From Dyadobacter psychrophilus (GTDB taxonomy: Bacteria; Bacteroidota; Bacteroidia; Cytophagales; Spirosomataceae): a DNA stretch of 64,000 nucleotides. This document shows positions 1 through 9,005 of the stretch, piece after piece. The stretch covers positions 1,426,001 to 1,490,000 of the forward strand of contig NZ_FUZA01000001.1 in assembly GCF_900167945.1 (NCBI RefSeq), given 5' to 3'. The first letter of the stretch is position 1, and each line of letters opens with the position of its first letter. The notes beneath the pieces are model-generated. The model did no database searches. It worked only from the letters and a program-made list of their open reading frames with translations, and was not told the origin of the DNA. The position numbers and the translations under genes were made by a program.

Positions 1-2606
1 CTATAACCTAACTCACTGGGAACAAGCAAGTCGTATTTACGACCTAACAAACCTGTCCGCAACCGGTAGAAATAGTCGAGCGATCCCGTCAGCTTTGTGC
101 CCAGTAATGAAAAGTCTGCGCCTACGTCGGTAATTTTACTTTTGAACCAGGAAATGTTGTTGATAATCTGGCCTTTGTCACGAGAAGTAACTACTGCCGT
201 TCCACTCAAAATCGCATTTCCCTGATTGTAATTATAACCTGGCAAATAGGCGTAAGGATCCAAAGGACGGTTCACATCATTGTTGAAAAGAATATTATCG
301 TCTCCAAGAATCCCGTGGGAAGCACGCAGTTTCAAATCATCCAGAATACTATGCGAACCCAGCAAATTTTTTACAAATGACTCTTCGGTTAGTCTCCAAC
401 CCACAGAAGCAGACGGGAAATAGCCGACGCGGCGGTCCGGCGCAAACTTCCACGATGCGTCACGCCGAGCGGATAACTCTACATAATATTTACCCGCATA
501 GTCATAATTAACCCTACCGATATAGCCTATACGCGCAAGCTGATTATCCTTGTCGTCGTACGTATCCATCGTTGCAAAGTACATGAGTGGAAGCACATTG
601 GTTTTAGGAACCGAGTGCGCCCATTGTTCCTGATCGCGTTCTTCCTGGCGTTCCGCTACGAAAGTGGCGCCAATTGTACTTTTGCCAAAGGTGTTATTAT
701 AGTTCAATTGCCCCTGATAAACATTGCGCATGATCTTCTGCGTGCGCCTTTCGCGCCAGGGGTTCGTGCTTCCGCCAGTTACTTTGTAAGTATCGTCAGT
801 TGGATTATAAGTGTAAGCCTCGTAAGTATATTCATGTCCATTTAAAACACGGTCCCCGATGTAGTAGGAGTACATTCCTTTGGCAACCAGGCCCTTAACA
901 CCTGGAATTTTGTATTCGGCTGTCATGTTGGTTTGCAATACGCGCCAGATGTCAGTCTGGTAACCGCCCAACTTTTTGTTGTTATAAGCCCAGTTTGTTT
1001 CATTATGCTTGATATCATTGAGATACAATGGGTTGTCATTGGCATAAGGACGTTCGAACGGCCGGTTTCTCAGAATTGCGAAACGTGGCAGCCAATAATC
1101 GTCACTTCCTGGAATGCCCGGCTGGTCCCTGGTTTCAATGCGCCCGTTGATTTGTACTCCAACTTTCAAACCATCCGTAATTTTGGCATCAACATTACTT
1201 TGCAGGTTGTTTCTTTTAAATGTAAACTCACGGCCCAAAACCGAGTTCTGGCTCAGGCGCGTTGCTGAGATATAATAGGAAATCTTATCCGATCCACCCG
1301 TCATATTCAGGTTTACAGATGTGAGCGGCGAATTCTTCTTTACGATAAAATCTTTCCAGTTAAAGCTCTTATAACCCATTTCAGTGCCTGCTTTGTACTT
1401 ATCGAGCTCAGCCTGGGTGATAGAAGTTTTACCATACTGGTTCATTTCCGCTTCTGCTTTTCCCAACATCCATTGGTAAGAATCATTCACGACATTCGGG
1501 AACCTGGACCAATTTTGCCAGCCGGTGTAAGCATCCAGATTGATCGTATTCTTGGTTCCAGTCTTTCCTCGTTTTGTTGTGACAACCACAACACCGTTTG
1601 CCGCACGAACCCCGTATATTGCCGCGGAAGCGTCTTTCAGGACGGTTATGCTTTCAATATCATTGGGCGAAATGTTGTTAAATTGCTTGTCGTCCTGTTG
1701 GATTCCATCAATTACAAAGAGCGGATTCCCCATGTTCCTGATTTGCACAGTGGCGCTTGCTCCCGGACGACCGTCAGGCATCCTGAATGTTACGCCTGGT
1801 ATTTTTCCGGCCAGTCCGGAACTCACGGTTGAGCCGCCATGCACACGGTCCAGGTCCTTGCTGGTTACTGTTGCAATCGCACCGGTTAACGATTCCTTTT
1901 TCTGCGTTCCATAACCAACCACAACGACTTCTTCCAGTGATTTGTCATCCACTTTCAATGTTACGTCAAATGTGCTCTGCGCCCCCACAACCAGCACTTC
2001 CTGTGACAAAAAACCTACAAAAGAGAATATCAGCGTAGTTTCACCATCCGGAACGGTGATCGAATATTTCCCTTTTTCGTCGGTTAATGTTCCGGTTTGA
2101 GTGCCTTTGAGCACCACACTTACGCCCGGCAAACCTGCGCCTGATTCTTCCTTAACTATTCCTGTTATTGTTTTGTCAACTGCATTAGTAACTGGTTCAG
2201 AAAGGATTGGCTCCGTTGCGGGTTCCGAAATTTTTTCTGCCGCATTAACCGGCTTGATTACGATCAGATTATTTTTTGCCTTATAATTCAGTTCCATCGG
2301 CTTCAAAAGTGCATCCAGAACATCTGCTAATGCACCATTTTGAGCCCTTATGGACGCTCTTCTGTCTGACTGGATCAGTTTCGAGCTGAAAACGAACTTC
2401 ACATTGGTTTGCTTCTCCAACTGTCCGAGGATCTTTTTGATATCCTCGTTCTGAATGTCAACCGTAACTTTCTGGCTCAATGCAGATTGAGCTCTTCCGT
2501 CATGTGCCCATGAGATGCCTACGAAGAGACCTGCCAGGATGCATTGAATAAATGTTATTCGCATGAGTGTGATGAGAAAGTCTTCAAGTCGTCGAACTTT
2601 TTTCAT
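1..2606 (-). CDS. SusC/RagA-family TonB-linked outer membrane receptor with STN domain (3' end outside window)
   Basis: Outer-membrane receptor that imports an oligomeric or chelated nutrient with TonB energy. About 868 residues are visible; the family usually has 1000-1150, so the C-terminal barrel strands lie beyond the left edge. Order seen: short basic N-terminus and signal peptide (about 15-40, ending near GRAQSA), an STN secretin/TonB short N-terminal domain (about 45-95), a carboxypeptidase-like regulatory domain (about 120-195, GIVKEESGAGLPGVSV), then the plug with the SusC/RagA signature SITVLKDASAAIYGVRAANG. I chose the ATG at 2606; a second in-frame ATG at 2564 lies directly before the signal peptide core. 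The STN domain and the upstream fecR and ECF sigma genes point to cell-surface signalling. A SusD partner would be expected beyond the edge. The substrate is unknown. Confidence 0.93.
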   Translation of the reverse strand, partial: MKKVRRLEDFLITLMRITFIQCILAGLFVGISWAHDGRAQSALSQKVTVDIQNEDIKKILGQLEKQTNVKFVFSSKLIQSDRRASIRAQNGALADVLDALLKPMELNYKAKNNLIVIKPVNAAEKISEPATEPILSEPVTNAVDKTITGIVKEESGAGLPGVSVVLKGTQTGTLTDEKGKYSITVPDGETTLIFSFVGFLSQEVLVVGAQSTFDVTLKVDDKSLEEVVVVGYGTQKKESLTGAIATVTSKDLDRVHGGSTVSSGLAGKIPGVTFRMPDGRPGASATVQIRNMGNPLFVIDGIQQDDKQFNNISPNDIESITVLKDASAAIYGVRAANGVVVVTTKRGKTGTKNTINLDAYTGWQNWSRFPNVVNDSYQWMLGKAEAEMNQYGKTSITQAELDKYKAGTEMGYKSFNWKDFIVKKNSPLTSVNLNMTGGSDKISYYISATRLSQNSVLGREFTFKRNNLQSNVDAKITDGLKVGVQINGRIETRDQPGIPGSDDYWLPRFAILRNRPFERPYANDNPLYLNDIKHNETNWAYNNKKLGGYQTDIWRVLQTNMTAEYKIPGVKGLVAKGMYSYYIGDRVLNGHEYTYEAYTYNPTDDTYKVTGGSTNPWRERRTQKIMRNVYQGQLNYNNTFGKSTIGATFVAERQEERDQEQWAHSVPKTNVLPLMYFATMDTYDDKDNQLARIGYIGRVNYDYAGKYYVELSARRDASWKFAPDRRVGYFPSASVGWRLTEESFVKNLLGSHSILDDLKLRASHGILGDDNILFNNDVNRPLDPYAYLPGYNYNQGNAILSGTAVVTSRDKGQIINNISWFKSKITDVGADFSLLGTKLTGSLDYFYRLRTGLLGRKYDLLVPSELGY

Positions 2607-2682
2607 ATTTTTGAATGAATTTGTTGGTTAAGGAGATTATTCAACGAAATCTTCCCTTGCATTCACTGGAAAAGTGGATGTA

Positions 2683-2700
2683 AAGTAATGTCAGTTACTT
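2683..2700. repeat. short inverted repeat in the fecR-susC gap
   Basis: AAGTAA at 2683-2688 and TTACTT at 2695-2700 form 6-bp arms around TGTCAG. It lies in the 250-bp gap between the fecR stop and the SusC start, upstream of the receptor gene on its strand. It could be an operator or just a chance hairpin. No other feature was seen in this gap. Confidence 0.3.
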
Positions 2701-2856
2701 CGGGGAATCCTGAGATCAGTCATGCTGGAACATGGCTGGTCTTTTTTTATGTAAAATCGGACAGGTCTATGTCATACGCAGCGGCATTTTGAGTTTAAAC
2801 TTGATTTTGTACATCCGGCAATTGTTAAATAAATACTTTAAAAGGCTACCCGATTT

Positions 2857-4032
2857 CTACTTACAGCCTTTTCCAACGATCGATATCAGGTTCTCATTGA
2901 TCTCGTATTGCGCATCCAGCGCATTACAAATCGCTTCCAGCTTTTCTTTAAATGGCTGGCCGATCAGCGTTGCATTTAATGTACAGTTACCCATTTTAAC
3001 CTTATCGTAGCTGATTTGCACATTATATACATGCTCCAAAGTGCGGAACACTTCATGCACCGGCGTTTCATCGAAGACAAAACCTTGTTTTAAAATATCC
3101 ATATCCCCGGCCAGTTCCTTACTGTGATCGTCAAGCTTAATGATCTTCCCACTTTCTTTCGAGAATGCAATTTTCTGATCCTGGCCAAGTGTAATGCCGG
3201 TCAGTTCCGGTTTATCCGATTCTTCGTCAATTTCCTTTTTATCCAAATTACTGATTGAAAAAACGGAGACTGTTCCAGTTTTCACCTCTACACGTATATC
3301 TTTATTCGTCTCGGAAGCATCGATCATAAAACTGGTGCCTAACACTTTGGTAGCCAGACCATAACTGTAAACCAAAAATGGCTTTTCGCGATTTTTCACA
3401 ATTTCAAAAAAAGCCTTGCCTGTCAATGTAACTTCTCTCCGTTTCGTATTTGCCACTTCCGAATAGCTCAAATGGCCTCCCGGCTGCAAAACCACCGAAC
3501 TGCCATCTGCCAGCAGGATCGTCATGGGTTTCTTCGTATCATTGTTCCTGTGAATGGTGCCCGTGGTGGCGGTTTTCTCAATAACAGCAACCTCCCCTAC
3601 ACGTCCCAGGCCATGCTTATAATAGAACCAATAACTCACAGATCCAATGCTCAAAATCAACGCTGCAGAAGCAGCAACCCGGATCCAGCGCCATCCTGAG
3701 ACCACTCTGCCATGAACTGCCGGCTCCTCTGTTTCCAAAAATTCACCCGCTGCATTGTGCATATGGCTCTCGACGGCATTCCACATGCGCTCACTTTGCT
3801 TTTTGGTAGGCTGATCTCTGCCCGTATCTTTCGCGAGGAGGATTACATATTCACGCGCAGCTTCAACAGTTTGTTTTTTGTCAGGATTATTTTCTAAGAA
3901 AACCTGCCACTTTTTATCGCTCAATGCGTCCGGATGCATCACCCATGCGATAAATTCATCGCTTCGGATCAATTCCGTCAGAGAATAAGGGTCATGCGTC
4001 ATATCAACGGGATGCAAGATTTCGTCTTTCAT
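2857..4032 (-). CDS. FecR-family anti-sigma factor (FecR and DUF4974 domains)
   Basis: Inner-membrane anti-sigma factor that should hold the neighbouring ECF sigma factor until the STN domain of the SusC-type receptor signals across the periplasm. It has 391 residues: a cytoplasmic N-terminal region with a conserved tryptophan stretch (EFIAWVMHPDALSDKKW), one membrane helix near residues 118-138 (WIRVAASAALILSIGSVSYW), a periplasmic FecR domain (about 165-265, with LADGSSVVLQPGGHLSYS and GKAFFEI), and a C-terminal DUF4974 domain (about 320-388). Length and order are typical for Bacteroidota. It lies between the sigma gene (63 bp upstream) and the receptor gene (250 bp downstream), all on the minus strand. 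Confidence 0.95.
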   Translation of the reverse strand: MKDEILHPVDMTHDPYSLTELIRSDEFIAWVMHPDALSDKKWQVFLENNPDKKQTVEAAREYVILLAKDTGRDQPTKKQSERMWNAVESHMHNAAGEFLETEEPAVHGRVVSGWRWIRVAASAALILSIGSVSYWFYYKHGLGRVGEVAVIEKTATTGTIHRNNDTKKPMTILLADGSSVVLQPGGHLSYSEVANTKRREVTLTGKAFFEIVKNREKPFLVYSYGLATKVLGTSFMIDASETNKDIRVEVKTGTVSVFSISNLDKKEIDEESDKPELTGITLGQDQKIAFSKESGKIIKLDDHSKELAGDMDILKQGFVFDETPVHEVFRTLEHVYNVQISYDKVKMGNCTLNATLIGQPFKEKLEAICNALDAQYEINENLISIVGKGCK

Positions 4033-4095
4033 AAGGAAAGAGCGCTCAATTCAGGAAATGACCCCTCGAAAATTTAATTTTTTTACAAAAAAATT

Positions 4096-4713
4096 CTAAA
4101 AAATACCTAACAGGCAGAAAATGAGACTGGAAATAAGCAGAATTTGCCGGTTATGGCGAAGGGATGTAAGTGCCTTATAGATGAAATTACGGACGGATTT
4201 CTCGCTCACGCCCATAATGCCAGCAATTTCTTCAACACTGAAATCATCAAAATAACGCAATGTTAGTGCTTCAACTTGCCGTTCAGGAAGCTGCGCAAGC
4301 AGATTTTGAATTTGCCTGGCCCGTAATGATGCTGACTCGACGTCAATAAGAAGTGTTTCTGAATCTCCGCCGTTCGCCGGCGTTTCCTGGTCGTCCAACA
4401 AAGTAATTTCTTCTGTAACCGGAAATTTATCCTGCGCCAGGTGGATTCGTCGGCGTAAAGCACGATAAAGGTAAAATTTGACCGAAGTTATTTTCTCAGT
4501 AAGGTTATTACGCAGTCGCCATACATCAATAAAAACGTCCTGAACTGCATCTTCGACGATGGCCGAGTTTGGCGAAAGTTTGCTTCCGTAATTGTAAAGT
4601 GTGCGGTGGTATTTTTCAAAAATGACTGTAAAAGCCTGCTCATCTCCCTCACGAATTTGCTGCCATAATTGCTGGTCCGTTTTTTCCCCGATGAAGGCAT
4701 CAAAATTGATCAC
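4096..4713 (-). CDS. ECF-type RNA polymerase sigma factor
   Basis: Extracytoplasmic-function sigma-70 factor of the Bacteroides expansion type, predicted to transcribe the receptor gene downstream and to be held by the adjacent FecR. Region 2 covers about residues 30-95 (EKYHRTLYNYG, VEDAVQDVFIDVW); region 4 covers about 140-188 (LPERQVEALTLRYFDDFSVEEIA followed by the recognition helix SEKSVRNFIYKAL). The protein ends in a hydrophobic tail, LLISSLIFCLLGIF, seen in some members of this family. The start codon is GTG at 4713; no ATG lies in frame upstream before a stop. The order sigma, FecR, SusC matches the FecI-FecR-FecA logic. Confidence 0.95.
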   Translation of the reverse strand: MINFDAFIGEKTDQQLWQQIREGDEQAFTVIFEKYHRTLYNYGSKLSPNSAIVEDAVQDVFIDVWRLRNNLTEKITSVKFYLYRALRRRIHLAQDKFPVTEEITLLDDQETPANGGDSETLLIDVESASLRARQIQNLLAQLPERQVEALTLRYFDDFSVEEIAGIMGVSEKSVRNFIYKALTSLRHNRQILLISSLIFCLLGIF

Positions 4714-4814
4714 CGCTTTGTCCGTTTTGCTAACAAGGCATAAAGCTAAATAAATATTCCTAAAATACTATTTGAAACGTTTTGGTTTTAATTCGGTCAC
4801 AACCGTGGGGAATG

Positions 4815-4851
4815 AAAAAAGCGCAGTGCACTTTGGCCCTGCGCTTTTTTT
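4815..4851. terminator. bidirectional intrinsic terminator
   Basis: GCGCAG at 4821-4826 pairs with CTGCGC at 4839-4844, flanked by an A run on the left and a T run on the right, so it can stop transcription on either strand. It directly follows the end of the Rpn-type gene on the minus strand and separates it from the sigma-factor gene. Confidence 0.8.
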
Positions 4852-4865
4852 CAACCTATTTTAAT

Positions 4866-5757
4866 TTAAGAATCGATGCTGTCCTTTACTTCCTGAGCAA
4901 AAGCGACAGGAACCTCAGCTAATTTTGCAATTTCCTCCAGACCAAAACGCCCGTCTTTTAACAGATTTTTAATGAGAATTGCACTTCTCTCTTCCTTTGC
5001 TTCCTCCCTGGTAATGTAAAGTACCGCTTCATCCATTCCCATAGCCGTGTATGTTTTAAGTGTTAAATTGTTAATTTCTTCACTGAAAGATTCTCTTAAA
5101 TAAGGATCATTCAAGACCACATAAAATTTCAAAAAATCCATGAGCTTTCCAATTTTCCATTTCGGAATGTCTTGTGATAACAATCGTTTGGCTAGCTGAA
5201 TCTTCAGGTCAAACAAATCTTGTTGTTTGACCTTTTTGCTTTTAAGCGCAATTTTTACCGTCATGATAACATGTGCGAACACATTGTCGCTTTCGGCTAG
5301 CTTTCTATCACACTGATCCAGGATTTTTAATGTGTTGAATTCAAATCTAATTGAAGTGCCTAGGAATGACTGTTCAAAACAGCTAGGATAGTAATGCTTG
5401 TTGTCATCCGCCAGGATCGCAAGCGCCGTTGTACGTCTTCTGTATTTGTCCCAAATTCGATAATAGTAGGTGAACATGCGATCGGCGAACGAGTAATCGA
5501 TGTAACCTTGCACTTCGATGTGCACGAGGATCCATTCTTCGTTGCCTTCCTTTGTGAAGACTTTAACAAGCTTGTCCACGAATTTGCTGGCGTAGTGATC
5601 GCCTTCAGGTGGAAAAAGCTGTTCGAGTTCTTTATCGTGAAATTCGAAATCTTTTGAAAAAATCGAATAATTCGTTGGCTTCGGTAAAGAAGAACTTCAA
5701 AAAATCTTCGAAGGTGTCTTCCAATATTGATTTCCAGAGTATGTCGTTTCTTTTCAC
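4866..5757 (-). pseudogene. Rpn/YhgA-like PD-(D/E)XK nuclease (transposase-like), frameshifted
   Basis: Remnant of a recombination-promoting nuclease of the Rpn/PD-(D/E)XK transposase family. The 237 codons from 5579 to 4866 carry the core (DKLVKVF, ILVHIEVQGY with the acidic ExQ motif, FADRMFTYYYRIWDKY) and the typical C-terminal helical part. The natural N-terminus lies upstream in another frame: GTG at 5757 reads MKRNDILWKSILEDTFEDF and continues to a run of six T on the minus strand (5657-5662), after which it hits a stop. Removing one T restores continuity through FSKDFEFHDKELEQLFPP into DKLVKV. So the gene is broken by a one-base slip, unless the assembly has an error there. The GTG sits next to the serC terminator, leaving almost no leader. 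Confidence 0.8.
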
Positions 5758-5802
5758 AAAAAATAGGGATGATAGGACATTGATACGTCCCGTCATCCCT
5801 AT
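5758..5802 (-). terminator. strong intrinsic terminator after serC
   Basis: Perfect 10-bp arms ATAGGGATGA (5763-5772) and TCATCCCTAT (5793-5802), with a second inner 4-bp stem (GGAC/GTCC), followed on the minus strand by six T. It lies 26 bases after the serC stop codon. Confidence 0.85.
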
Positions 5803-5828
5803 GGTCACTGGAATTGCAATCTTTATTT

Positions 5829-6902
5829 TTAAATGTTTCCTAATTCCTGCACCAGCTCTTCAACTGCATCATAGGAGGTTGCCGGGAAGTTGGCTATGCG
5901 GAGCTGAGAGCCTTTGAACTCTCCGTAACCGCTGCCTATCACCATGCCTTTTTCTTTGATTTTCTTAATAATGTCTGCCGAAGATGCCTCAACATTTGCC
6001 ACCACGACGGTTTGAGAACGGTTCTGAACTTCCTTTACAAATGAAGAAAAACCGCTTGTCTTCTCAACAAAATCATAAATAAGCGCTGCCTTCTGCTCGG
6101 TCGCTTTCCTGATTTCTCCAACACCAATTTTGTTAAAGTCCTCTGCAATTTTACCTAACAGATAGATTCCCATCACATTAGGCGTTGCTGGCGTTTCATT
6201 GTTCAACGCATTTTTCCAAAGTGTAGGCAAATCGTTGTGAGCGCCGATAGAATATTGATTCTTGATCTGTCTTGCCTTTTCCAGACATTTTTCACTCACG
6301 ATCCAAACCCCCAGTCCGGCGGGAAGCCCAAACGCTTTTTGAACTGAAAAGAATGCTGTATCAATTAAATTGTAGTCGAGATCAGGATACGGCGCAGATG
6401 ACACCATGTCGACGGCGATCAATTTATCGGGATTTTTCTGTTTTAGCTTATGTATCTCGCTCACCGGCATCTGAACGCCTGAGCTCGTTTCATTATGCGT
6501 TACGCAGATCAACTCAGCATATTCGGGAACTTCAATTTCGTCCGCCGTGAAGCCTTCGCCCATCGGTTTTTCAAACTTGTGGGCATATTTATTCAATGCA
6601 GTTGAATATTCGCAAAACTTCTTCGAAAACGAGCCGTTAACGAGATGAAAGCTTTCAAGTTCAACACAACTGAACAGAATGCGCTCCCATGCTTCCGATG
6701 CAGAGCCTAGGAACATAATGGCATGTGTATCAGGAACATTCAACAAGATGCGTAGCTGATCCACGGTAAATTTGTGCAAGTCGCGATACTGCTGGCTGCG
6801 ATGCGAGATCGAACCCAGCTGGCCGCTGACGAAGCTCTGCAAATGTTGCTCAAATGTTGGATATAACTGAGCGGGACCTGGCGTGAAGAATGTTAGAGAC
6901 AT
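5829..6902 (-). CDS. serC: phosphoserine aminotransferase
   Basis: PLP-dependent class V aminotransferase that converts 3-phosphohydroxypyruvate and glutamate to phosphoserine and 2-oxoglutarate, the second step of serine synthesis. It has 357 residues, normal for the family. Visible signs: FFTPGPAQL at the N-terminus, SHRS (33-36), THNETSSGVQMP (about 135-146), PLP-ring aspartate D165 in IAVDMVSSAP, and the Schiff-base lysine K189 in FFSVQKAFGLPAG. The gene lies 86 bp downstream of the serB-serA fusion on the same strand, so the two genes probably form one operon that covers the whole pathway. A strong terminator follows. Confidence 0.97.
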   Translation of the reverse strand: MSLTFFTPGPAQLYPTFEQHLQSFVSGQLGSISHRSQQYRDLHKFTVDQLRILLNVPDTHAIMFLGSASEAWERILFSCVELESFHLVNGSFSKKFCEYSTALNKYAHKFEKPMGEGFTADEIEVPEYAELICVTHNETSSGVQMPVSEIHKLKQKNPDKLIAVDMVSSAPYPDLDYNLIDTAFFSVQKAFGLPAGLGVWIVSEKCLEKARQIKNQYSIGAHNDLPTLWKNALNNETPATPNVMGIYLLGKIAEDFNKIGVGEIRKATEQKAALIYDFVEKTSGFSSFVKEVQNRSQTVVVANVEASSADIIKKIKEKGMVIGSGYGEFKGSQLRIANFPATSYDAVEELVQELGNI

Positions 6903-6988
6903 TGTTTAATGACTGAATTTCGAATGAGTGAATGAATGAAAGGGCGCTGCCGCGATGAAATAACCGCTGAGCAGTTTTTTTCCGGATC

Positions 6989-8896
6989 TTAATACAACAT
7001 TCTAAACCTGATTGTGCCCTCAATGTCTTTCACTTCCTGAATAAATTCTTCGGTGTAATCTTTGGCAATGTCTACGATCACGTAACCAATATGCTCATTG
7101 GTTTTCAAATACTGACCTGTAATGTTAATATTGTTTTTACCAAAAATATGGTTCAGCTTCGCCAGAATCCCCGGAACGTTTGCATGAATGTGTAATAACC
7201 TGTGCGAATCTTTCAGCTTTGGCAACTGAACTTCAGGGAAGTTCACGCTTCCATAAGAACTTCCGTTATTCATGAATTCCAATAATTTGGAAGGCACAAA
7301 ATGACCAATGTTTTCCTGCGCTTCCTCAGTGCTTCCGCCAATATGCGGCGTCAGGATCACATTAGGCAAGCCTCTCAGCTCGCTTTCGAAAATTTCGTCG
7401 TTCGTTTTTGGCTCTTTGGGAAACACGTCCACGCCTGCTCCTGCCACTTTTCCGCTTCGCACCGCATCCGCAAGTGCCTGGATGTCCACAACGTGACCGC
7501 GTGACAAGTTCAGAAAAATAACGCCGTCTTTCATCAGATCGAATTCGCGTTTGCCGATCAGGTTGGTATTTTCCTTGCGACCGTCCACGTGCATACTGAT
7601 CACATCAGAAATAGCTAAAAGCTCTTCCAATGTGTTCACTTTCCTTGCATTGCCAAGAGACAATTTCTCAACAGAATCATAAAAGTAAACTTCCATTCCG
7701 AGCGCCTCGGCAACAACAGAAAGCTGGGTTCCTATGCTTCCGTAACCCACCATTCCCAATTTCTTCCCGCGAACTTCGAAACTTCCGTTTGCTGATTTAT
7801 CCCAAATTCCCTGGTGTAACTGATTGCTTTTTCCTACAATGTTGCGGATAAGCATAATCATTTCACCCACAGCCAATTCCACAACAGAACGGGTGTTGCT
7901 ATATGGTGCATTGAAAACAGCAATTCCCTTTTTCGCAGCCTCTTCCAGATCAATTTGATTGGTTCCGATGCAAAATGCACCGATCGCCATCAAGCGGTTC
8001 GCATTATCCAGAACGCGCTTGGTAATGTTGGTTTTGGAGCGGATTCCAATGATGGAAACGTCCTTAATACGCTCGCAAAGCTCATCTTCATCTAATGCGC
8101 CTTTGACAAACTCAACATTGAAACCTTGCTCTTCGAAAGCGCGAAGCGCTGCCGGATGCACGTTTTCAAGCAAAAGCACCTTAATCCGGCTTTTTGGATA
8201 AGACTGGCTCCTGCTCATTTTATTATCATATAAAAAATCATCGAAAGATGTCGCAATGTGGTCCGCAACCGCCATAACCCGCGGACGCTCAACGTTTTCT
8301 GTAAACGCATAAAAACGACTTGCCAGACCCGATGCTTTTAATTCATAGTCTGTATAACCATCACCGATCGCAAAAACGTCGCCTGTCAGATTCAGGGAAG
8401 AAAGCAACTTGATCTTACCACCATCCGTCGAAAGCACATTTTCCTCGTCCACCCCCGTAATGTTCCCGTCTTCATCGAATAGAAATTCATTGGCATAAAC
8501 GTGATCCGCATGAATACCTAATTCCGTTGCAACGGGCACAATAAACTCCTTAAAACCGCTCGAAACGATGAATATCTGATCTGCATTTTCAGTCAGAAAC
8601 TGCCTGTTGCGTTGAAATGAATCAGAAATCTTAGTCCGCAAAAAAGAAACCAGCTCCTGGATATGGGAACGGTTTGCCTTCAACAGTGCTATCCGCTGAC
8701 GAAGCCCGTCGGCAAACGACATTTCGCCGTTCATGCCCTTATTTGTCAGATCAGCTATTTTCTGAACAACCTGATCACGTTCTGGATGGCCATTTAAGGC
8801 GATCGCTGCTAATTCGTCAAGCCCTTCCACTTTGGTAAAAGTGCTGTCAAAATCAATGATAATGTACGGTGATGGATTAAGTGTTAATGTGGACAT
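6989..8896 (-). CDS. serA: phosphoserine phosphatase (HAD) - D-3-phosphoglycerate dehydrogenase fusion
   Basis: A 635-residue two-enzyme protein. Residues 1-225 are a HAD phosphatase of the SerB type: motif I DFDST (15-19), motif II SSG (112-114), K161 and motif III GDGYTD (178-183). Residues 236-550 are D-3-phosphoglycerate dehydrogenase: NAD fold VGYGSIG (383-389), catalytic R466 in NLSRG, E495 and H518 in TPHIGGS. Residues 560-635 are an ACT domain (HIHANVPGILAKLNHIFGKNNINITGQ begins it), the usual serine-sensing module. It should catalyse the first and last steps of serine synthesis, with SerC next door supplying the middle step. All active-site motifs are intact, so both activities are likely. 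ACT feedback control by serine is inferred from the family. Confidence 0.94.
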   Translation of the reverse strand: MSTLTLNPSPYIIIDFDSTFTKVEGLDELAAIALNGHPERDQVVQKIADLTNKGMNGEMSFADGLRQRIALLKANRSHIQELVSFLRTKISDSFQRNRQFLTENADQIFIVSSGFKEFIVPVATELGIHADHVYANEFLFDEDGNITGVDEENVLSTDGGKIKLLSSLNLTGDVFAIGDGYTDYELKASGLASRFYAFTENVERPRVMAVADHIATSFDDFLYDNKMSRSQSYPKSRIKVLLLENVHPAALRAFEEQGFNVEFVKGALDEDELCERIKDVSIIGIRSKTNITKRVLDNANRLMAIGAFCIGTNQIDLEEAAKKGIAVFNAPYSNTRSVVELAVGEMIMLIRNIVGKSNQLHQGIWDKSANGSFEVRGKKLGMVGYGSIGTQLSVVAEALGMEVYFYDSVEKLSLGNARKVNTLEELLAISDVISMHVDGRKENTNLIGKREFDLMKDGVIFLNLSRGHVVDIQALADAVRSGKVAGAGVDVFPKEPKTNDEIFESELRGLPNVILTPHIGGSTEEAQENIGHFVPSKLLEFMNNGSSYGSVNFPEVQLPKLKDSHRLLHIHANVPGILAKLNHIFGKNNINITGQYLKTNEHIGYVIVDIAKDYTEEFIQEVKDIEGTIRFRMLY

Positions 8897-9005
8897 GAAA
8901 CGGGAAATAACTGAATATTAATCGGTTAAATAGAATTGGTGTTAACAGCCGCAAAATTACGAATCTGAAACATATCACACTAACAAAATAATATCTGAAT
9001 CAGTT

